This document shows positions 1-11,526 of a stretch of DNA of 64,000 nucleotides, piece after piece. The DNA is from Torymus aiolomorphi (Eukaryota > Arthropoda > Insecta > Hymenoptera > Torymidae): assembly GCA_036365515.1 (NCBI GenBank), contig CM070877.1, forward strand, positions 5,217,001 to 5,281,000, read 5' to 3'. Within the stretch, counting starts at the first letter, position 1; every line of letters begins with the position of its first letter. The notes beneath the pieces were generated by a model. It was not told the origin of the DNA and ran no database searches. It saw only the letters and a program-made list of their open reading frames with translations. The position numbers and the translations under genes are program-made.

Positions 1-439
1 ATAGCTCTATAGCATCCTTAATCAAACTGCTAATTTTCATGTTTATTTTTCAATAAACAGGCATAGTGCGCGCACGCAAACTGAACATCTTTTACATTAT
101 AAAGAAGCACGAGAATTTCGCACAATGTGTTAAAAAAGTAGTATATCCCACACAGCATGTATTAATTCTGAAAGGATTCTGAAAGAATACATGAAATAAT
201 TTTATTCTTTCCGAAATCATTCAGTGAAAGGTTTCTGTAATAATGCTATGTCCGGGGTATTTTCCTTTCAGAATTAATTCACTGGAATAATTCAAAAATA
301 ATTTATATTATCATTGCAAAATTTTTTCAATCAAAGATTCCTGAAAGAATTCATGGATTATTACCAAAAGGTTACTAAAAGATATTTCAAAATTATTTCT
401 GAAATTATTTCTGAAAGGAAAATTCCCCGGACATAGTAT

Positions 440-1180
440 TATTACAGAATCTTTTCAATGCAAGCTTTTTGTAAGAATTCATGAAATCATATTAAAAATT
501 AATTAGAAAATATTATGGAAATATTACTAAAAACAAAAATTTCGAAGAGTATAAATCCAGTATTATTGCAGCATCCTTTCAATGAAAGATGTCTGAAAGG
601 ATTCAGGAATTAATTTTGTGGATTGATTACAAAATATTATGGAAATATTACTAAAAAGAAATTTCGAAGAGTATAAATCACGTATTATTGCAGAATCTTT
701 TCAATGAAAGATGTCTGAAAGGATTCAGGAATTAATTTTGTGAATTAATTAGAAAATATTATGGAAATATTACTAAAAAGAAATTTCGAAGAGTATAAAT
801 CACGTATTATTGCAGAATTCTTTCAATGAAAGATGTCTGAAAGGATTCAGGAATTAATTTTGTGAATTAATTAGAAAATATTATGGAAATATTACTAACA
901 CTAAATTTGGAAGAGGATAAATCCCGTATCATTACAGAATCCTTCCAATGAAAGATGTCTGAAAGGATTCAGGAATTAATATTGTGAATTAATTAGAAAA
1001 TATTTTGTAAATATTACTAACAAAAAATTTTGAAGGTTATAAAATCCTGTATTATTGCAGAATCCTTTCAATGAAAGATTTTTGGAAGGATTCAGGAATT
1101 AATATTGTGAATTAATTAGAAAATATTTAGTAAATATTACTAACAATAAATTTCGAAGGGTACAAGGGTATAATCCCGTA
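440..1180 (+). repeat. About 121-bp tandem repeat, five to six units
   Basis: A unit of about 121 bp recurs near 564, 684, 806, 929 and 1051. Each unit contains the hairpin-forming string GAAAGATGTCTGAAAGGATT, then AATTAATTAGAAAATATT and an AAATTTCGAAG motif. Units differ by a few bases. At 200-430 a related short inverted pair (ATGTCCGGGG near 245 and CCCCGGACAT near 424) precedes the array. No coding potential is seen. Confidence 0.75.
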
Positions 1181-1310
1181 TTTGAAGGTACATTTTTATA
1201 TTTTAGAATATTATTTAAATAATATTCTAACTATTTTTACATATATTCACATTGTTAATAATTTTACACTATTTTATCGCAGAAAAAAACGCAGAAAAAT
1301 TTTTTACATG

Positions 1311-1377
1311 ATGGAGATTCGAACCCGGGTCGCTCGGGTACTACGCAAATACGCTATCCATTACGCTATCGCTCGCT
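1311..1377 (-). repeat. tRNA-derived fragment (SINE-like)
   Basis: On the minus strand a polymerase III A-box-like string TAGCGTAATGG is followed about 35 bp later by GGTTCGAATCT, a good B-box/T-loop match. The stretch between does not fold into a convincing anticodon arm, so it is read as a decayed tRNA-derived SINE head or tRNA pseudogene, not a working tRNA gene. Confidence 0.45.
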
Positions 1378-1454
1378 TACTAGATCACTTCATTTTCATC
1401 ATTATATACTGCAACATGAGTGACACGATAAATTAGAACATTTATTCTTAATAT

Positions 1455-2400
1455 TACTTTTTTTTTTTTTTTTTATTTATTTCCAGAAAATATTTACATT
1501 ACATTATTATATACGAAATATACATAAGTAAGTAAATCCTACTGAGGCAAATATTATTGCCTGTGTGTAGATCTGGTACATAGAAAACTTACAAACTAAA
1601 AAAATATTACAAACTACAAAATTCTTAAAAACTATATAATGGTATGTGCGTAGTGTTTGTTAACATCGATAAAATCCATTGTAGTACATAAATAACAGTT
1701 AAATAGTTTGTTAGATATATTGGTTAAGATTTAATTATTATTTTGAAATTATATTGCATCTTTTACTATAAACATTTTTAATTTTTTCTTCATTAATTGT
1801 CTACTTAAATTCATAACTTTGAGATCCTTAGATAGCCCATTAAAGACCCTTATAGCTTCATTGTAGCTATTTTTATCACTAATTCTTTTATCACATTTAG
1901 GTAATTGAATTGTTTTGTTTCTGGTCTTGCTCGCACTGTTTATATATTTATTTCTTAATGTAGAATAATGTAAGGATATTGACTCTAACTGGAATAATTT
2001 TTTTATTTCAAGAGGTGGATTAGTTTGAGAGAATTTATTTTTATTTATGATTTTCAATATTTTGTTTTGTGTTGATTGTATTAGTTTCATATTATTATCG
2101 TACGCACCACCCCAGGCAATTACCCTATAATTGATTAGACTATGAAAGAAAGCATAATATATTATCATTAATGTTTTTGTATCCATCATATTTTTTATCT
2201 TGGCAAAGACAAAAATTAGGTATTTGGTTTTTTTAATGATATATCTTATATGCTGATCCCATTTCATATTGTAGTCGAAATACAGCCCTAAGTATTTATG
2301 ACTTTCAACTCTTTTTATTAATTGCGTTCCTATTTTGATGTTTAGTGTGCCAGGTACACTATCACAGTAGTTTCCGAGAGTCATATAGACCGTTTTATCT
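1455..2400 (-). mobile_element. 5'-truncated non-LTR retrotransposon (LINE)
   Basis: A minus-strand LINE remnant. A poly(T) run at 1459-1480 on the plus strand is its poly(A) tail, followed by about 270 bp of 3' untranslated sequence and then the C-terminal part of the reverse-transcriptase ORF. Similarity stops near 2400, as expected for a 5'-truncated insertion. A jockey/CR1-like affiliation is a guess from the protein style. Confidence 0.75.
1749..2398 (-). pseudogene. LINE reverse transcriptase, C-terminal fragment
   Basis: The open frame of about 211 codons carries the segment typical of the thumb and post-RT region of insect LINE ORF2: HKYLGLYFDYNMKWDQHI, then KTKYLIFVFAKI, then YYAFFHSLINYRVIAWGG, then QNKILKIINK. 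The finger and palm domains, the catalytic FADD-type box and the endonuclease are absent, so it cannot encode an active enzyme. The apparent start Met is internal; similarity continues a few codons upstream (a K-T-V-Y segment precedes it). It ends with a normal stop. I infer a dead fragment. Confidence 0.75.
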
Positions 2401-2437
2401 ATATTTAGCGTTTTATCTATATTTTTTTATATAAAAA

Positions 2438-4788
2438 AATGAAAAATGAAAAAAATGAGTTTTGTGTGTCCAACAATTACTGGAGTAAAATTGAATTAAT
2501 CGCATAAAAATTTCTTCTAGAGATAAATATTGGATAGCTCTCGGCTGAGCTTTTTAGGTTAACTGATTGGTTCACAAATTTCAGAGATATATAAGATTAT
2601 TTTAAAATTTTTTTTTTCAAATATTATTTTTTCCAGAACGGATCGATGAATCAGCTACACATTTATAGACAACTTTGTGTGTAATGTAAATTTCCGTATT
2701 TTACAAAGTATTTTGGGAAATACGTTTAAAACTACTTTTGGCTGTACTAAGATATTAATCGCGTTCTCTCTTTTATTCATGGAATCATGAAATGTATACA
2801 TAACTATGTATCGAGACAATTTTAGAATAATAATTACTTTATTATAATAAAAATAGAAAGAATAAAAATGAAACGCAAAAATATACATATAACATAGTCT
2901 CGCCGTAAAAAAAGTGCATACAAGGAAAAATAATTATTTAAATAATTCTTAATCCCAAGTAGGCTGGGGATGCGAGTTCCACGCGTATACGGGAGTCCGT
3001 CAGACGTATATAAAAGGCAAAATAATTATTTAAATAATTCTTAACCCCAAGTAGGCGGGGGATGAGAGTTCCACGCGTATAGGGAGCGCGTCAGACGTGT
3101 ATACATAGCAAAATAATTATTTAAATAATTATTAACCCCAAGTGGGCGGGGAAGCGACATCCACGCGTATACAGGAGCGCGTTAGACGGGTAAACATGGC
3201 AAAAAATTCTTAAAATAATTCTTAACTCCAAGTTGGCCGGAAATGCGAGGTCCACGCGTAAACGGGAGCGCGTCAGACGTATATACATGGCAAAATAATC
3301 ATTTAAATAATTCTTAACCCCAAGTCGGCGGGGGACGCAAGATCCCCGCGTATATGGGAGTGTGTTAGACAATTATTCTAATAATTCTTAACCGCAAGTA
3401 GGTGGGGGATGCGAGTTCTACGCGTATACGGGAGCGCGTCAGACGTGTATACATGGCAAAATATTTATTTAAATAATTGTTAAACCCAAGTAGGCGAGGG
3501 ATGAGAGTTCCACACGTATACAGGAGCCAGTTAGCCGTGCATTAAATGCAAAATAATTATTCAAAAAATCTTTACCGCAAGACAGCGGTTCCCGTTTACG
3601 CGTGGAACTCGCATCCACCGCCTTCTTGCGGTTAAGAATTATTTGAATAATGGTTTTGCAATTAATGCACGCCTAACGCGCTCCCGTATTCGCGTGAATC
3701 TCGCATCCCCGCCGACTTGGGGTGTGGAATTATATAAATAATTATTTTGCCATGTATTTACTTCTAATGCGTTCCCGTATACGCATGGAACTCGCATCCC
3801 GCGCCTACTTTGGGTTTGGAATTGTATAAATAATTATTTCGCCTTGTATTTACTTCTAACGCGCTCCAGTACACGTATGGATCTCGCGTCCCCGCCTACT
3901 TGGGGTTAACAATTATTTAAATAAATATTTTGCTATGTATACACGTCTGACGCGTTCCGTATACGCGTGGAACTCGCATCCCCGCCTACTTTGGGTTTGG
4001 AATTATATAAATAATTATTTTGCCATGTATTCACATCTAACGCGCTCCGGTATACGTGTGGAACTCCCATCCCTCACCAACATAGGGTTAAGAATTATTT
4101 AAATAATTGTTTTGCCATGTATTCACGCCTACTGCGCTCCCGTATACTCGTGGAACTCTCATTCCCCGCCTACTTGGGGTTAAGAATTATTTAAATAATT
4201 ATTTTCCATTTATGCACGTCTAACGCGCTCCCGTATACGCGTGGAACTCGCATCCCCAGGCTACTTGGGATTAAGAATTATTTAAATAATTATTTTTCCT
4301 TGTATGCACTTTTTTTACGGCGGGACTATGTTATATGTATATTTTTGCGTTTCATTTTTATTCTTTCTATTTTTATTATAATAAAGTAATTATTATTGTA
4401 AAATTGTCTCTATACATAGTTATGTATACATTTCATGATTCCATGAATAAAAGAGAGAACGCTATTAATATCTTAGTACAGCCAAAAGTAGTGTTAAACG
4501 TATTTCCCGAAATACTTTGTAAAATACGGAAATTTACATTACACACAAAGTTGTCTATAAATGTGTAGCTGATTCATCGATCAGTTCTAGAAAAAGTACG
4601 ATTTGAAAAAAAATTTTAAAAATAATCTTATATATCTCTGAAATTTGTGGACCAATCAATTAACCTAAAAGAACTCTACCGAGAGCTATCCAATATTTAT
4701 CTGTAGAAGAAATTTTTAAGAGATTAATGTAGTTTTACTCCTGTAATTGTTGGATATACAAAACTCATTTTTTTCATTTTTCAATTTT
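2438..4788. mobile_element. 2.35-kb foldback element with long inverted arms
   Basis: The left half (2438-3580) is repeated inverted in the right half (3600-4788) with few differences. Outer arms contain ATGAGTTTTGTG at the left and its inverse near 4755; inner arms are arrays of a roughly 90-bp unit. Each arm has a matching 77-codon open frame (2655-2888 minus and 4335-4568 plus) that differs at only a few residues, but the protein looks like chance AT-rich translation. A transcript could fold into a hairpin over 1 kb long. The transposon superfamily is unknown. Confidence 0.8.
2923..4290. repeat. About 90-bp tandem arrays, inverted around 3590
   Basis: Seven or so units on the left and about eight on the right. 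Each unit has an AATAATTATTTAAATAATTC palindrome, a CCCAAGTAGGCGGGG segment and a CCACGCGTATACGGGAGCGC segment. The unit carries its own small palindromes, so both the unit and the whole array are self-complementary. Confidence 0.8.
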
Positions 4789-5579
4789 TTCCTCAAAAAC
4801 TAACCAAAACAATGAATTCAAATTTTTATAGATTATAGCTATTTATATTCTGCATTATCATGATTTTTCTCAAGAAAATTGACTGATTAGTTTTGGAGTT
4901 ATAAGGTTTAAAAAAAAACACGTTTTATATTAATAATAATAGCTAGAGAATTTTTTTTAATATATGTTTTTTTAAGCTTTTCCGAATGCTATACCTATTT
5001 GATTCAGAAATTTAAATCGCATCATTAAAACATACACATTTCGTATATAATAAATCGAGAATAACTGAATAACTCACGGTGACGTGACTTATTTACCCTC
5101 AAAAGTGTAAAAGTCTTCAGAATAGTCCGCAGAAGTGTAAATCTATGAAGCCAATCTTTTAAAAGGTTAGCGATTATACAAGCCTATTCTATATAATGCA
5201 CAGCTCAGAAAGTGACTTTACTTTCACTGATAGAAACCGTGTATTATGACCGTATCAAAACACATCAACTTTTTAAAATTTTTACTTTCTCTAGCAAAAA
5301 TTGACAGTGTAAAAAAAATGTTAAAAAGTGTAGAAAAGTGTAAAAAAGTATAAGTGTAATTAAACGTAGTTTGACCCGATATTTCGGACATATTTCACAT
5401 CTTTTTACACTTATCTACACTTTCTTACATTTTTGTACACTTTTGTACATTTTATAAAATCTGGAAAAATCAGTAAAAATTTACAGTTTTCTAAACTTAT
5501 TTACACTTTGTTGCATTTTTCTACATATTTTTTACATTTTTCTACACTTCCCTAAAGTTAATAAAACTTTTATTAACCA
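4789..5579. other. Gene-free AT-rich spacer
   Basis: No gene is supported. Near 5200-5570 the strand is rich in repeated TGTAAAAAAGT strings and then in their inverse (CTTTTTACACTT), a loose inverted arrangement around 5370. I see no recognisable family. Confidence 0.5.
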
Positions 5580-7170
5580 TAAATATCTATAAAGATAAAA
5601 AAAATGTTTTTTTTTTTTAATTTGCTTAAGTAATCTTTTAACAATTAAACATAAAATATTTCTAAATTGTTTTACGTTTTCTTCCAAAAAATCTTTTCAA
5701 GGTCTTTTCAGACAAAATTCTTGTTATTATTTTTTGCGATATTTTATTTACAAAAATTTTATTTACAAAAATTTAATTAGAAAAATTATTTCCAAAAAAT
5801 TTCGAAATTATTTCTTGTATTCATTTACAAGAGTTTACTGGAAGATTTCATACAATAAGTCATGAAAGGTTTTTGAATAGATATTGAACTATTTTTGTAA
5901 AATAATAATTTGTATCTTTCTGAAATTATTTCTGAATTATATCATGATAGAATACTTGAAGTAATTTCTGAATAATTTTAAATCCTATTCTTTTTAGAAA
6001 AATATTATTGCAAACATTATAATTAATGAATTCTAAATTACTTCATATATTAATTCACGCTAGTTTACTGTAAGATTTCATTAATTAATTCATAAAAAGT
6101 TTTTGAATGAATACTGAATTATTCTTCTGAAATATGCTTTGTATCATTTTGAAATTATTTCTGAATTATTTCATGATAGAATCCTTCAAATAATTTCTAA
6201 ACTGTATAATGTTTTCTTTAAAAAAATCTTTTCAAAGTCCTTTCAGAAAAAATTCGTGTAATTATTTTTAACGCTATATTTATTAAAAAAAATTTTATTA
6301 CAAAAATTTTTTTCAAAAGTATTCTAAATTATATCTTGTATTAATTCGCACGAGTTTACTGAAAGATTTCACGAAATAACTCGTGAAAGGTCTTTGAATA
6401 GTTATTGAATTATTTTTGTGAAATATGGCTTTGTATCTTTCTGAAATTATTTCTGAATTATTTCATGATTTAATTCTTGAAATGGTTTTTATATTGTTAA
6501 ATGTTTTCTTTCAAAACATCTTTTCAATGTCCTTTCAGAAAGGATTCCTGTAATTATTTTTTTCGCTACTTTATTAAAAAAAAATTTATTCCAAAAATGT
6601 TTTTCAAAAGAATTCAAAATTATTTCTTGTATTAATTCACACGAGTTTCCCCGGAAGATTTCATGAAATAATTCATGTAAGATTTTTGAATAGATATTGA
6701 ATTATTTTTGTGAATGATTAATTTGTATCTTTCTGAAATTATTTCTGAATTATTTCGTGATATAATTCTTGACATGATTGCTGAATTGTTTTATGTTTTC
6801 TTTCAAAAAATCTTTTCAAGGTTCTTTCAGAAAGAATTCGTGTAATTATTTTTTTCGCTATTTTGTTTTAAAAAATTTTATTCTAAAAATCTTTTTCAAA
6901 AGAATTCAAAATTATTTCTTGTATCAATTCACACGAGTTTCCCGGAAGATTTCATAAAATAATTCATGAAAGGTTTTTGAATAGATATTGAATTATTTTT
7001 GTAAAATAATAATTTGTATCTTTTTGAAATTATTTCTGAATTATTTCATGAAAAAATACTTGCAATAATTTCGAAATTATTTTATGTTTTCTTTCAAAAA
7101 ATCTTTTCAAAGTCCTTTCAGAATTAATTCGTGTAATTATTTTTTGGTAAAACTTTTTTTCTTTTTTTGG
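5580..7170 (+). repeat. About 290-bp tandem repeat, five units
   Basis: Recognisable copies of TATTTCTTGTATTAATTCAC followed by GAGTTTACTGGAAGATTTCA lie near 5808, 6040, 6330, 6620 and 6915. The spacing is about 230 for the first pair and about 290 afterwards. The array forms the right part of the 7.2-kb element and shares the GAAATTATTTCTGAATTATT motif with its left end. Confidence 0.75.
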
Positions 7171-7649
7171 AAGATTTTTGAAAGTATTTTGTAAGGATTC
7201 CATATATTATTTTAAAACTTAATTTAAAATTAATTTTTTTTCCTTTTAAAATCCTTTCTAAATCATTTCAATGTATTAATTCATGAATTATTTCATGTAA
7301 TTATTTCAGTTTTCTTTCATGCTGTGTGGGTATGATACGTGTACGTGAATCGTTTCGGTCAAATCACAAACAATAGATGTGCGAGAATCATGTATCTTTT
7401 TCACACTCTACGATATTTTCCAACGCAAGCGCGCGAGAAATCGGCCTTTACGCACATTTTATATAACATATCGACGCCCCTTACTAACTAACACGATTCA
7501 GGTTCCGACGAACACTATAGTCTATTTCAGAATTTGTAGCGAAGACTAAAAGCACAGACCATTGATTCGCATCCAAAACTAGCGCAGTCCGTTTGATTGC
7601 GGTGAAGATAGCACGTTCCACTGCTTGTAAACGTAAATTAGCACGGTCA

Positions 7650-7800
7650 CGTGCAGTGTTAGTTTCGTGGCAAACTTGTGAATCACATTACTTTTCGTCG
7701 CAATCTTGCGAATTGTACTAGTATTCGACGCAAACTCGTGAATTGTACTAGTATTCGACGCATACTCGTGAATGATGCTGGTTTTCGTCGCAGTTTTGGG
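7650..7800 (-). repeat. Short minisatellite, about 36-bp unit
   Basis: Four to five imperfect copies of a unit containing GTATTCGACGCAAACTCGTG and AATTGTACTA. Translated on the minus strand the array gives a repeating H-E-F-A-S-N-T-S-T-I pattern inside a 158-codon open frame (7579-8055). That frame has no other protein-like feature and runs into a hairpin, so I do not call it a gene. Confidence 0.6.
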
Positions 7801-7964
7801 AAACGTGCTAGTAGTCTTCGTGAGGATGCCATGCGACGTGCTAGCTAGTCTTCGTAAGGGGGGTCGATATATATGGAAATATGAAGGAGATTTTGTCAAT
7901 GAGGATGAAGTTAGTATCACCTGAATGAAGCAAGGGTGATAATCACGCGTATCAAAATCACCCC

Positions 7965-8285
7965 AGGGGCCCAGCGTTGGTTTATTCAAAAGTCTACGCT
8001 CATAGTTCATGACTGTAGACGAGTGGCGCCACAACGTCATATCATTGAAACTCATGCACGAGTATGAATAAAATTTGAAATTTTGTCGAATGAGTTATTC
8101 CTAAATAATCCTTTTTAATTTAAATAATCCATACTCATTACAAAAATAAGAAAAATTAGACAAAATTTCAAATTTTATTCTTATTCCCGCATGAGTTTCA
8201 ATGATATGACTTTGTGGCGTCACTCGTCTACAGTTATGAACTATGAGCGTAGACTTTTGAATAAACCAACGCTACCCAGGGTACG
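7965..8285. mobile_element. Hairpin MITE-like inverted repeat
   Basis: An arm at 7971-8077 containing CCAGCGTTGGTTTATTC is inverted at 8175-8273, with about 100 bp of AT-rich loop. The arms are close to identical. No coding capacity. Confidence 0.65.
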
Positions 8286-8564
8286 TGATAATAATATTTT
8301 TTTCTTCTCATCTCCACTATAATGGCCAATTTATAGTCTGAAAAGCGGGGCAAAAGTGGCGTTTGACTCCCGCGCCTCTTTTACTTTATTCCCGCATATG
8401 CGGGAATAAAATGAAATAAAATAAATTAGCAGACATAAAGTAACATAGTCTAATTTTTTACGTTTATGGTGAATTTGGTTAGAACTAACAAAATTATAAC
8501 ACATAGATACAAAATAACTTTTTAAGTCTATAAAGTAGCCACGGTAGAGCTGGGAATAAAGTAC
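8286..8564. other. Gene-free spacer
   Basis: AT-rich sequence with no gene. A short inverted pair (TATTCCCGCATATGCGGGAATA near 8390) forms a perfect 22-bp palindrome. Nothing else is seen. Confidence 0.4.
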
Positions 8565-9300
8565 TATATTGACGTCCGCAACGGTTGCGAACTTATTCTT
8601 CTTTTTTATTTTTTTATTCTCAAACTTTTGGGAATTAGTCGAGCACGACTTTTTCCCCGAAAACCGACTACGTCGCCCACTCCGCGAGCTTCGGAGAAGC
8701 TCGCATCACGACTCGGCCGTCGGGCTGCGCCTTCGGTTTCGAGGAGCGGGGATCGAGCCGATCTGCAATCCCAGCCGCAGCCTATCTGCCGACTTTTTCT
8801 ACCGCCGCCTTGCGGCGACCAATCAGCGCGCGCGACTGCTCGCCCCAAACCCTCACCGAGGTATTTTGCTCCGCTCCGATTTTTCGGAACACAATTGCCC
8901 TCCGCGCTCCGCCGGAGATGGGCCTCCTCTCGCCAGGCTCTCACAGGAGGTGACCCTCGCCTTTACTCCCGCCAACAGCGACTCTGTCGTTATAGGCATA
9001 AGGAGTATCCGATCCCTCGCCCAGGAGCGTTTCTACAATAGATTCAGTTCAGTTGTTCAGTTCCGTCGAATATATTGTGAATATATCTATATACATAAGT
9101 ATATATAGATATATTCACAATGTATTCGATGGAACTGAACAGTTGAACTGAATGTATTGTATAAGAAAGGCTCCAGTGCGGACGACCGTCCGCGCAAGGG
9201 CAAAAAGGGGGTGACGCCTCGAGCCACGCTCGGCGTCACCAGGATATGGCTGATAACCTGGAGATTCTCGCGAGCCCGTGCATCTAACGCGACCGCGTAT
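8565..9300 (+). repeat. GC-rich dispersed repeat, copy 1
   Basis: A GC-rich block in an AT-rich region, related to 24445-24975 on the opposite strand. Shared landmarks in order are TTGACGTCCGCAAC, GGGAATTAG, ACTTTTTCCCCGAAAACC, CAGCCTATCTGCCGA, CCGCCGCCTTGCG, GATTTTTCGGA and CTCCGCCGGAGA. Overlapping open frames exist on both strands but differ by frameshifts between the copies, arguing against a protein. A solo LTR or SINE-like origin is possible. A 112-bp hairpin is inserted at 9042-9153. Confidence 0.65.
9042..9153. mobile_element. 112-bp near-perfect palindrome
   Basis: The arm ATTCAGTTCAGTTGTTCAGT is matched by its inverse ending at 9153, around a TATATA centre near 9097. It lies inside the GC-rich repeat, so it is probably a MITE insertion younger than that repeat. 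Confidence 0.7.
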
Positions 9301-9940
9301 AACGGATCAAGTTTTTTTATCTTAATTTTTTTGTTGTTGTCTTATTTTTTTTTATCGCTCTACCGTTTAAAAGTTTTATTTTATTTCTTTCAATTTAATT
9401 ATCGTTGTATTTTTATTAAGTCGCCTTTTCCTTTCCTCATTTTTTTCCTCATACTCTCCGACGCTGAGTCTACGTCAATATGTAACACGGAACTAAAACT
9501 GCAGTTTCGCTTAACTCGCTCGGACAATGAACTCTCCCGCGGAAATAATCTTTGACTTTAGTCCCTTGTTACATGATATAATGTACTATTATACGACGTG
9601 TGCAAAGGCCACATTGTATATCTTTTTGTGTACGGAATGTGGGAAAATATTGTACGAAACACGCGCGTTTGGGTTATCTTGTATGATTTTCACCATTGCT
9701 TTTCTCAGATGGCAAACTTTATTTTCGTCGAGATAATCTCATACACGCATAACATGCCATTTCCGCACACTTAATACCAACGTAATGTAATATGTCTACA
9801 ATATAATAATTTTCGAAAAATTATGCAGATCTAAAAGGTCGAGAATGGCATGTTATTATAATATAAGATGGACTTAATTCTAGAATCTTTTTTGACAAAA
9901 GAGTATTATTATAAACTATATAACAATGACAATTTTATTA
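9301..9940. other. Gene-free stretch
   Basis: T-rich sequence with two short open frames (9157-9555 and 9527-9736) that show no recognised domain. I see nothing else. Confidence 0.4.
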
Positions 9941-9948
9941 CTTTTTAG

Positions 9949-10072
9949 ATGCTTGATAGTAATAGCGGTTATAAACCAACGTTCTTTCAAATGCTCACGA
10001 TTGTTGGAACCCTATTTACCATGATGTTGCATACACTCGTCGACTGTTTTGCCAGTGAAACTTTAGCTTCTC
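9949..10072 (+). pseudogene. Possible orphan coding exon
   Basis: A 124-bp open segment is preceded by a good acceptor (TACTTTTTAG) and followed by a consensus donor (GTGAGT at 10073). It encodes about 41 residues with a hydrophobic run, MLTIVGTLFTMMLHTLVDC, then F-A-S-E-T-L-A-S-R. That style resembles a membrane-spanning exon of an insect chemoreceptor, but I recognise no diagnostic motif and no partner exon nearby. It may be a lone relic or chance. Confidence 0.2.
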
Positions 10073-10139
10073 GTGTGAGTTTTTTCCGAAAACTAATAAT
10101 TCTTTATCCATTGGTAGAACGAGATTTGATGACGTGACT

Positions 10140-10849
10140 CCTGCCTACTTTTAGAGAGGAGAAATATTTTTCAATATTTATAAAAAGGTGATTCCTCTAG
10201 TGCAAGGCTTTTGTTAATAGTCAAAGAACCATCCAACTTTAAAACAATATGGATTTAAGAAAAACCTAAGCTTTTTTCGAACTATTAACCGCCATATTGG
10301 ATCCGCCATTTCGAATTTCGAAAGTCCAATAGCAAAATCTTAATCAACGACTCGGGAATCCCTGTATACCAATTTTCAACAATATCTAAGCTTTTTTCGA
10401 ACTTTTAACGGCCATATTAGATCCGCCATTTTTAATTTGAATAGTCTTATAGCAAAATTGTGATTAGCGACGAGCTCGAAAACCTCTGTATACAAACTTT
10501 AAGCAAAATCATTCAAAAGGATTAAATATATAGTCAGAAGCAATTCCTTCCGAAAAACTTTTAGAAGAATATAAATAGGATATCATGATCAAAAAGGTGA
10601 TTCCTCCATGACAAGGCTTTTAATAACAGTCGAAGAACCTTCTAACTTTAACAAAGAAAACGTAAATTACGAGTTACAATTAATAAAAGGTACCGTGATC
10701 AAAAAGGTGGTTTCTCTAGGAGAACCTTCCAACTTTAACAAAAGAAACGTAAATGTACTCCAAAGAAATTGACATATATATCACTACATACTACGCTATA
10801 TTGTAACACTTAACTAACTACACTTCTACCCTAGCAAAAAAAAAAAATT
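10140..10849. repeat. Short local repeats, no gene
   Basis: Three copies of a segment starting AAAAAGGTGATTCCTC followed by CTTCCAACTTTAACAAA lie near 10185, 10590 and 10695. Two copies of AAGCTTTTTTCGAACT followed by GGATCCGCCATTT or a near match lie near 10270 and 10387. These are degenerate repeats with no coding sequence. Confidence 0.5.
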
Positions 10850-11450
10850 ATGTAATACTCCCAGCCGCTAAATCGAGCCAACCTACACAACCAACAACGG
10901 AGCAACAAAAAAAATCTACTCAGCAAGTGGACCTAAAAAAAAAGAAATTTTTTTTACTTTTCCGGACTTATTTCAATCGCTTGAGAGTGCGATCTCGCGG
11001 CCTCGGACGTGTTACGAGTGAGGACTCTCCACATACAAGTTCGAACGCGCATAAGTGCAATTCAGCACACTTCGCACGGTGCATCGCAACGTGCCCAAAA
11101 GCAATGTCAGCTCGTGAAAAATCACGGCAACCACGTGCGACTAATTCCCCCTCCTAGGTTTATAATTAAGAAGGTGGGAGAATACATCGGTTGACTATAA
11201 AAACGAGGGAACGCAGCTCCGCGAGAGCAGAAGAGAGGCGAAGAAAGACAGAGAACGACCACGTCGATAGACAACCTCCAGAGGACGACCAGGAACTGAC
11301 CAGCCACCCACGAGTCCACGAGGCCACGCAACAAGACAACCGCGTCGCGAAAACTTATCCCGATAGGACACGTACCTCTCTCTCACATACGTACCAGTTA
11401 TTACAATAAACACCATTTATACCTATAATCTACCGGAGTCCGTTGTAATT
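10850..11450 (+). mobile_element. Possible solo LTR
   Basis: The block begins TGTAATACTCCCAGCCGC, has a TATA-like GACTATAAAAACGAGGG at about 11195, a GA/CG-rich transcribed-looking stretch, and AATAAA at 11406 shortly before the composition changes. That order (TG start, TATA, poly(A) signal) fits an LTR. The right end and any target duplication could not be fixed, and no internal retroelement genes are present. Confidence 0.35.
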
Positions 11451-11526
11451 ATTCGTAAGGTGCGTAACTTAGTGAGGGTACCCTGGGGGGTTTTCGAGTC
11501 GTTGAGCTCATTTCCGAAGTCTATTT

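Larger units (their letters stand above)
147..7330. mobile_element. Large element bounded by inverted CCCACACAGCATG ends
   Basis: The left end reads CCCACACAGCATG and the right end is its exact inverse, ending GGG at 7330. The flanks give TAT on both sides, a possible 3-bp target duplication. Just inside both ends lie repeats rich in the motifs CTGAAAG and ATTATTTC. The interior is a mosaic: a 121-bp tandem array, a LINE fragment, a foldback element and a 290-bp tandem array. No transposase is visible, so this would be a non-autonomous element enlarged by internal tandem repeats and later insertions. It could instead be two separate elements whose ends happen to match. Confidence 0.45.

Noticed and set aside
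1311..1377. Functional tRNA gene
   Set aside because: A- and B-box-like strings are present, but the anticodon arm and acceptor stem do not fold properly.
2655..2888. 77-codon frame conserved in both foldback arms (also 4335-4568)
   Set aside because: Its conservation is explained by arm symmetry; AT-rich content with no domain. Kept only as a note on the foldback.
7579..8055. 158-codon minus-strand frame with a repeating H-E-F-A-S-N pattern
   Set aside because: It is the translation of a 36-bp minisatellite plus a hairpin arm; no conserved domain or splice context.
8569..9108. 179-codon and overlapping frames in the GC-rich block
   Set aside because: GC-rich sequence has few stops; the related repeat at 24.4-24.9 kb does not keep the same frames, so no protein is supported.
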